This document shows positions 38,401 to 47,400 of a stretch of 64,000 nucleotides of DNA, piece after piece (positions within the stretch are counted from its first letter, which is position 1; each line of letters begins with the position of its first letter). Made by a program: the position numbers and the translations under genes. The stretch is from Streptomyces sp. ISL-87 (GTDB taxonomy: Bacteria > Actinomycetota > Actinomycetes > Streptomycetales > Streptomycetaceae), in contig NZ_JAGGOY010000097.1 of NCBI RefSeq assembly GCF_018614095.1, positions 1-64,000 on the forward strand, given 5' to 3'. Below the pieces are notes generated by a model. The model saw only the letters and a list, made by a program, of their open reading frames with translations. It made no database searches and had not been told where the DNA came from.

Positions 38401-41400
38401 CGCTCCCCGCTGAGTCCGTGCCGTACCGGCGCGACCGGGTCTACGTGGTCATCGGCGGCGCCGGCGGACTCGGCGCGGTCTGGACCGAGCACGTCGTACG
38501 CACCTACGGGGCGCAGGTGGTCTGGATCGGCCGCCGCGCCGAGGACGAGGCCATCCGGGCCAGGATCGACGAACTGTCCCAGCTGGGACCGGCCCCCTGG
38601 TACCTGCAGGCCGATGCTACGGACAGGGAGGAACTGGCGGCCGCCGTCGCGCGGATCAGGGCTCGCTTCCCCGAGGTCAACGGCGTCGTCCACTCGGCGC
38701 TCGTGCTGCTCGACCAGAGCGTGGCCAGGATGCCGGAGCAGCGTTTCCGGGCCGCCGTGCGCGCGAAGGTGGACATCAGCGTCCGCATCGCGCAGGTCTT
38801 CGCGGACGAGCCGCTGGACTTCGTGCTGTTCTTCTCCTCGACCAACTCGTTCCAGCGCTCCGCGGGACAGAGCAACTACGTGACCGGCTGCCTCTTCAAG
38901 GACGCGTTCGCCCGGCTGTGGCAGCAGAGCCGCCCCACCACCGTGAAGGTGATGAACTGGGGCTACTGGGGCAGTGTCGGCGTCGTCGCCTCGTCCGCGT
39001 ACCAGCGGCGGATGGAGCGGAGCGGCATCGGCTCCATCGAAGCCGCCGAAGGCATGGCCGCGCTGGACCTCCTGCTCTGCGGGCCGTACCACCAGCTCGC
39101 CGTGGAGAAGACCACTGCCCCGCGGCGGGCCGGTGACGACACCCGCCCCACCGGTTCCGGCGGCCCGGACGACCGGCTGCTGCAGCGCGTGCTCGTGGAC
39201 TCCGGCAGTGCCCGGGGCTTCGACGACGCCCTGCTGTGCGAACTGCTGTTGCTGCAGATGCAGACGCTAGGCATGAACCGCGCCGGCGGCGCCGTCGCCG
39301 ACCTGAGAGCCGCCCTGCAACCGGGCGGAGGCTACGACCGCTGGCTCGACGAGAGCCTGCGCATCCTGGCCGAGCACGGCTACCTGGAGGCGGTCACCGA
39401 GCGCTACGCCCCCACCGACAGGGCGCTGCTCGACGGCGCCGACGTGTGGCGGCGCTGGGAGGCGGTGTGCCGGGAGAGCGGGGGCACCAACCCCTACGTC
39501 AACCTGCTGGAGCCGGTGATCCGCGAGCTGCCCGAGGTCCTCTCGGGCCGACGGCGCGCGACCGACGTGATCTTCCCCGGGTCGTCGATGAGTCTGGTGC
39601 GAGGTATGTACCGGGACTGCGAGAGCGCCACGGCGCTGAACGAGCTCGTGGCCGAGTGGGTGGCTGCCCGCGTCGAGGTCCTGCTCGCCCGCGACCCCGC
39701 CCACCGCGTCCGCATCTTCGAGATCGGTTCCGGCAGCGGAGGCACCAGCGAGAAGGTGCTGCGCCGGCTGGCGCCGTACCGCGACAGCGTGGCGGAGTAC
39801 TGCTACACCGACGTCTCGCAGTACTTCCTGCGCAACGGGCGGCAGGAGTTCGGCGCCGACCATCCCTATCTGCGGTTCGAGCTGTTCGACGTGGAGCGCG
39901 CCCCCGCGGAGCAGGGGTTGGGCGAGGGAGGCTACGACATCGTCCTCGCCACCAACGTCCTGCACGCGACCCGCGACGTCCGGGCGGCGGCGCGGCACGC
40001 GCGGGCGCTGCTGGGCGAGGACGGCGCACTCGTCCTCAACGAGCTGGCGTCGCGTACCCCGTTCCTGCACCTGACCTTCGGGCTGCTCGACGGCTGGTGG
40101 CGCTACGAGGACACCGGACTGCGCATACCGGGCTGCCCGGGGCTGGCTCCCGAAACCTGGCAGCAGGTGCTGCAGGAGTCGGGCTTCGCCGCCGCGTCCT
40201 TCCCCGCCGCCGCCGTGCACGAGGTCGGCCACCAGATCGTCGTGGCCGGCACCGGCGAGCCCACCGGCGAGCCCACCGGCGAGCCCGCCCCCGTACCGCG
40301 GAGTGCGGACGACGCGCGGGAGCGGGTGCGGTCCGTGATCGTCGACCGGCTCCAGACGTCGCTGGGGCTGGATCGACGGGAGATATCCGAGGAGGACTCC
40401 TTCGCCGACTACGGCGTGGACTCCATCCTCGGCGTCGAGCTCACGCAGCAGCTGAGCACAGACCTGGGCATCCTGCTCTCGGTCACGGACCTCTTCGATC
40501 ACAGCTCGGTGCGCGCGCTCGCCGGCTACGTGGTGGAGCACCACCTCGACGCGTCGTCGCCGCTCCTGGCCGCCCCCGTACCGGCGGTGGCACCCGCGCC
40601 CGTTCCCGTGCCACCGCTCCCGGCAGCCCCGGTGACCGTGCCCGCCCCGGTGCCCGTACCCGCCGCAGTGCCCGTACCCGCTCCGGTGCCCGTGCCCGCC
40701 GCGACCGGCGCGCCGCGGCCGGCCGTCCCCGCCGACGAGCCCGTCGCCATCATCGGCATGAGCGGGAGGTTCGGCACGGCCAAGGACACCGATCAGCTGT
40801 GGCAGCACCTCGCCGACGGCCGCAGCCTGGTCGGCGAGATCTCCCGCTGGGACATGTCGGCCCTCGTGGCGCCGGGCGCGCCGCACCCCCGGTACGCCTC
40901 GCTGATGGACGACATCGACCGGTTCGATCCGCTGTTCTTCCAGATATCCGGCCTCGAAGCCACCTACATGGACCCCCAGCAGCGGATCGTGCTGGAGGAG
41001 GCGTGGAAGGCGCTGGAGAACGCGGGCTACGCGGGCGACGCCATCCGCGGCCGGTCCTGCGGCGTCTACATCGGCACCCAGGTCAGCGACTACCTGCCCG
41101 GCTCCAGCGCGGACGCCCCCGCCCAGGCCATGTGGGGCAACGCCGAGGCGATCATCCCGGCGCGCCTCTCGTACCTCCTCGACCTGCAGGGTCCCGCCAT
41201 CGCCGTCGAGACCGCGTGCTCCGGATCCCTCGTCGCCCTCCACCTCGCGTGCCAGGCCCTGCGCACGGGCGAGGTCGAGACGGCCCTGGTCGGCGGAGTG
41301 TCCGTGCAATGCGCACCCGACTACTACCTGAATGCCCACAAGGCCGGGATGCTCTCGGAGACCGGTCAGTGCCACACCTTCGCGGAGGGCGCGGACGGCT

Positions 41401-44400
41401 TCGTCCCCGGCGAGGGCGTCGGCGTCGTCATGCTCAAGCGCCTGCGGGACGCCCTCGCCGACGGTGACCACATCCACGGCGTGGTCCGCGGTTCGGGCAT
41501 CAACCAGGACGGAACGTCCAACGGCATCACGGCTCCGAGCGCCAAGTCGCAGGAGCGGCTGGAGCGCCAGGTGTACGACACCTACGGCATCGACCCCGCC
41601 GGCATCCAGCTGGTCGAGGCGCACGGCACCGGTACCCAGCTCGGCGACCCGATCGAGTTCCAGGCGCTGACCCGCGCGTTCCGCCACTACACCGACCGAC
41701 GTGAGTACTGCGCCATCGGCTCGGTCAAGACCAACATCGGGCATGCCGCGCCGGCGTCGGGCATGGCGGGGCTCATCAAGATCCTGCTCGCCCTGCGCCA
41801 CCGCGAGCTGCCGCGCAGCCTCCACTTCGACCAGGGCAACGCACACATCGACTTCGAGGGCAGCCCCTTCTACGTGAACACGGTGCACCGGCCCTGGACG
41901 GTCGAGCCGGGCCGGCCGCGGCGCGCGGCGCTCAGCTCGTTCGGGTTCAGCGGTACCAACGCCCATGTGGTGGTCGAGGAGGCACCCGACCTGCCGCGCC
42001 GCGCCAGCGCGCCCGGCGAGGACCACCTCGTGGTGCTGTCCGCCCTGTCCGCGGAGCAGTTGCGGACGCAGGCGGAACGGCTGGTGGAGCACCTGCGCCG
42101 CCACCCGGACACCGACTTGGGCGACATCGGCTCGACCCTGGTGCGGGGCCGGCGGCACTGCCCCGTCCGGCTGGCGTGTGTGGCCCGCGACACCGACCAC
42201 CTGGTGACGCTTCTGGGCCGGTGGCTCACGGACGGGCGGGAACCGGAGGTGCACACCGCCGACCTCACGGAGAACGCGGTGAGCCCGCAGCCCGCTCTGG
42301 AGCAGTACGGCGACAGCTGCCTGCGCGAGTGCGCCGAGGGCGCGACCGGGACGGCCCGCCGGGAGCACCTGGAAGCCGTATCCGCCCTCTACCTGCAGGG
42401 TTACCAGCTCCGCTACGAGCGGCTCTTCGAGAGCGGCACGTACCGCCGCGTCCCCCTGCCGACGTATCCGTTCCAGCGGCAGCGCCACTGGCTGCCCTCC
42501 GGGGACGGCGCTCGACCCGCGGTGCCCGCACGGCCCACCGAGCGCACTCCCGCGCCGGGTCCGCGGGCCGACGCGGCCCACCTGGCGCTGGCGCCGGTGT
42601 GGGTCGGGGAACAGGCCCCCGAGCCCGGCCCCGGCCGGTCCGTCCCGAGCAGCATCGTCGTCGTGGGCGGCAGCGCCGCGGAGCGGGCCGCCCTGGCGGC
42701 CGAGTGCCCCGACGCCCGCTTCCTCGCCGACGGCTCGGCGAGCACGGCATCGCTTACCGGGCAGTTGCGGGGCGTGGGCCGGGTCCGCGACCTCGTGTGG
42801 ATCTCCCCGGCGGACGCGGCCGCGGAGCCCGGTGAGCTGCTGCGGCGCACCGCCGTCGGAGTGGACGCGTTCTTCCGGCTGGTCAAGGCGCTGTTCGAGC
42901 TGGGCTACGGCGCCGAGGAGCTGTCGTGGACGGTGGTGACGCGCCAGACCCAGCCCGTGCGGCCGGGCGAGTCGGTGCTGCCCGCCGACGCGGCCGTGCT
43001 CGGCCTGGCCGAGGTCATGGCCAAGGAACTGCCCAACTGGAGCGTGGGCTCCTTCGACCTGGGCCTGTCCGACGAGCTCCCCGCCCGCACCCTGCTCGCC
43101 GCCGGGCCCACGACCGTACGGGCGCTGCGCGACGGCCAGTGGTTCCGTCGCGACCTGTACCGGGTGGAGCTGCCGGCACCGGCCCGTTCCCCGTACAAGG
43201 AGGGCGGGGTGTACGTCGTCCTGGGCGGGGCCGGCGGCATCGGCCGGCTCTGGAGCGAGGACATGATCCGGCGCTACCGGGCGCAGGTCGTATGGATCGG
43301 CCGCCGGGAGAAGGACGCCGGCATCCAGGCGGAGATCGACCGACTGGCCGCGCTCGGGCGGGCGCCGTGGTACGTCCAGGCCGACGCCGCCGACACGGAC
43401 TCCCTCCGGGGCGCGTACGCCCGGATCCAGGAGCGGTTCGGCACCGTCCACGGGGTGGTGCAGTCCGTCTTCGGCCTGGTGGACCAGAGCCTGCCCAACA
43501 CGACCGAGCAGCAGTTCCGGCAGGGCCTGAGCGCGAAGATCGACGCCAGCGTGTGCATGGCGGAGGTCTTCGACGCCGAGGGACTCGACTTCATGCTCTT
43601 CTTCTCCTCGATCGCGTCGGTCAACCCGACCATGGGGTACTGCAGTTACGTGGCCGGCAACGCCTTCGAGGACGCCCTGGCCCGCCGGCTCTCCGGAGCA
43701 CGCCCGTACGCCGTGAAGGTGGTCAACTGGGGCTACTGGGGCGCCGTCGGCAGCGGACTCGACGTTCCGGAGCACGTCCGTGAGCGCATCTACCGGCGCG
43801 AGGGCCTCGGCGACATCGACCCCGCGCTGGCGATGGACGCGGTCGAACGGCTGCTGGCCGCTCCGCTCGGGCAGGTGGCCTACCTCAACACCAGCGAGCC
43901 CGAGCGGTTCGAGGGCTACACCGACCGCGAGGCGATCCGCGTGCTGGACCCGGCGGAGCGCCGGAGCGAGCCGCTCGCCCCGCTGCTGCCCTCGCGCGGG
44001 GAGCAGTTGCGGACCGTTGAGGCACGGGCCAAGTCCAAGCTGCGGACGCTGGACGGACTGCTCCTGCGGCTGCTGTGGTGCGCGCTGCACGGGCGTGGCT
44101 GGATGGGGCCGGGTACCGTCGACGCGGACTCCTTCCGGCAGGCCGGCGGGATCCTCGGGAAGTACGACCGCTGGGCGTCGGAGTCCCTGAAGCTGTTCGC
44201 TCGGCAGGGCTGGCTCGCGGCGACCGGAAACGAGGGCTCCTACCGTGCCGGCGCCGGCGCCGTCGATCCGGACGCCACCGCCGCCGAGTGGGAACGCAGC
44301 CGGCGCGAGTGGCTCGCGGACCCCGAACTGCGCGCGTCCGTCGACCTGGTCGACACGACGCTGCGCGCGCTGCCGGACGTCCTCACCGGCGCCGTCCCCG

Positions 44401-47400
44401 CCGTCGACGTCATCTTCCCCGGCTCCTCGCTGGATCTGGTCGAGGGCATCTACAAGCGGAATATGATCGCCGACTACTTCAACGACGTCGTCGGTGACTG
44501 TGTCGTCGCACTCGTCGAGAGCAGGCTCGCGCAGGATCCCGAAGCCCGGATACGCATCCTGGAGATCGGTGCGGGAACGGGCGGCACGACCGCCACGGTC
44601 ATGCGGCGGCTCCAGCCGTACCGGCGGCACGTCGGCGAGTACTGCTACACCGATCTCTCCAAGGCGTTCCTCATCCACGGCCGGCGGGAGTTCGGCGCGC
44701 AGCATCCGTTCCTGCGCTGCGAGATCTTCGACGCCGGTCGGTCCGTCGCCGAGCAGGGGTTCGACGAGGGCGGGTACGACCTGGTCATCGCGACCAACGT
44801 GCTGCACGCCACCGAGGAGATCCGCGCGTCCCTGCGCAATACCAAGGCGCTGCTGAGGTCCGGCGGCGGCCTGGTCGTCAACGAGATCGACGGCTACACC
44901 GTCTTCGGCATGCTGACGTTCGCGCTGTTGGACGGCTGGTGGCCGCACGACACCGATCTGCGCGAACCCGGGGGGCCCGGCCTGCGGCCCGAGACGTGGC
45001 AGTCGGAGCTGGAACGGGAGGGCTTCGAGGGCGTGGAGTTCCCCGCGCGGGACGCGCACCCGCTGGGCCAGCAAGTGGTGGTTGGCTTCAGCGACGGGGT
45101 GATCCGTCAGACCGGCGGCGGACCGCGGCGTCCCGCGGCCGAGCCCCTCTCCGAGCCGATGGCCGAGCCGGTGTCCGGAGCCTCGCCGGCCGGAGCGTCC
45201 CGGGTGGACGGGGCGGTGCTCGGCGAGGTCGTGCGCACCTATCTCAAGGAGCTGGTCGCGCGGACCCTCCTGATCCCGGCCGAATCCATCGACGCCCGTG
45301 AGCAGCTGTCCGCCTATGGCATCGACTCCATCCTCATCCTCCAGCTGCTGACCGGACTCAAGAAGGACCTGGGGGAGACCAGCAGCACCCTGTTCTTCGA
45401 GTACCGCACCATCGAGGCGCTGACGGAGTACCTCGTCACGGAGCGGGGCGAGGCCGTGGCCCGCGCCCTCGGAGTGACCCCCGATCCGGCCGCCGGACAG
45501 GGAGCGGCGGCGTCCGTCCCGCGATCCGTCGTCCCGGACGTGCAGGCCCCGGCCGGGGCCGCCCCGCCGCCCGGCCACGGCCGGACGCAGGCTCGTCCGG
45601 CACCGCGGTCCGGGCACACCGGTGGCGTTGCGATCGTCGGCATGAGCGCGCGCTTCCCCCAGGCCGAGACGCTCGACGCCTTCTGGTCGGTGCTGCGCGA
45701 GGGCCGGAACACCGTCACGGAGATCCCCGCCGACCGGTGGGCGCTCGACGGCTTCTACGAGCCCGACAAGGAGGAAGCCGTCGCGAAGGGCAGGAGCTAC
45801 AGCAAGTGGGGCGCCTTCCTCGACGGATTCGCCGACTTCGACCCGCTGTTCTTCGAGATGACGCCGAACGACGCCCTGGAGATCGACCCGCAGGAGCGGC
45901 TGTTCCTCCAGGAGGCGTGGCGGGCGTTCGAGAACGCCGGCTACACGCGGAGCCGCCTTGAGCGGGAACACCGTTCCAGCGTCGGCGTCTTCGTGGGGAT
46001 CACCCGCGCCGGACACAACCTCTACGGCCCCGAGCGCTGGCGCCGCGGCGACACCGTCCAGCCCTACACCTCGTTCGGGTCGGCAGCCAACCGCGTCTCG
46101 TTCAAGCTGAACCTCAACGGTCCGAGCATGCCCATCGACACGATGTGCTCCTCCTCGATGACAGCGCTCCACGAGGCGTGCGAGCACCTGCTCCACGGCG
46201 ACTGCGAACTGGCGGTGGCAGGCGGTGTGAACCTGTACCTGCATCCGTCGAGCTACGTCAACCTGTGCGGTCTGCAGATGCTCGCAGACGGGGACGAGTG
46301 CCGCAGCTTCGGTGCCGGCGGCAACGGCTTCGTCCCCGGTGAGGGCGTCGGCGCGCTCGTCCTCAAGCGGCTGGAGGACGCCGAGCGGGACGGCGACCAC
46401 ATCCACGCCGTCATCCGCGGCACCAGCATCAACCACGGCGGGACGACGAACGGATACACCGTGCCGAACCCGGTCGCACAGGGCCGGGTCGTGCGGGACG
46501 CGCTCGACCGGGCGGGCATCGACGCGCGCACGATCAGCTACGTCGAGGCGCACGGCACCGGGACCGCGCTGGGCGACCCGATCGAGATCAACGGCCTGAC
46601 CCGGGCGTTCTCCCAGGACACCCGGGACGAGCGGTACTGTGCGATCGGCTCCGTCAAGAGCAACATCGGGCACGCCGAGGCCGCCGCCGGTATCGCGGGC
46701 GTGTTCAAGGCCGTGCTGCAGATGCAGCACGGTGAGCTCGTCCCCAGCCTGCACGCCGACGAGGTCAACCCGCACATCGACTTCGACGAGACTCCGTTCG
46801 TCGTCCAGCGCGAGAACGCGGAGTGGAAGCGGCCGGTCGTCACCGTCGACGGCGTCAGCACCGAGGTGCCGCGCCGGGCCGGCGTCTCGTCCTTCGGTGC
46901 GGGCGGCTCCAACGCCCATGTGGTGATCGAGGAGTACGTCCGCGACCAGCCGGCCCCCGGGGCCGACGGGGTCGGCGGGCCGGCCGTGGTCGTCCTGTCC
47001 GCCAAGGACGAGGAGCGGCTGCGGGAGCAGGTGAGCGCGCTGCTGCGCGCGCTCCCGGAGGCTGAGCGGGCCGGGGCGACGCCGGCCGATGTCGCGCACA
47101 CCCTGCAGGTCGGACGCGAGGCCATGAGCGAGCGACTGGGGACGGTCGTACACTCGTTCGCCGAGCTGCGGGACCGGCTGCGGGCCTTCCTGGACCGCCC
47201 CGACGGCGGCGGCGCCGGGCTGCACCGCGGTCGCGCGGCACGCTCCGACCGCGCGCTGAACGCGCTGACCGCCGACGCGGACATGACCGCGGTGGTCGGG
47301 ACGTGGCTGGCCAAGGGCGCGTACGGCAAGGTGCTCGACCTGTGGGTGAACGGCTTCGAGCTGGACTGGGGCAGCCTCCACCCGGCGGGGGCAGCGCGCA

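Noticed and set aside
29568..39092. Very long open frame on the strand opposite PksA (over 3000 codons), and similar ones at 39267-47594, 54275-58720 and 61075-63900
   Set aside because: High GC at third positions removes stops from the antisense frame. The protein text is low-complexity Arg/Gly/Ala/Val-rich without any domain, and the sense strand holds continuous PKS domains.
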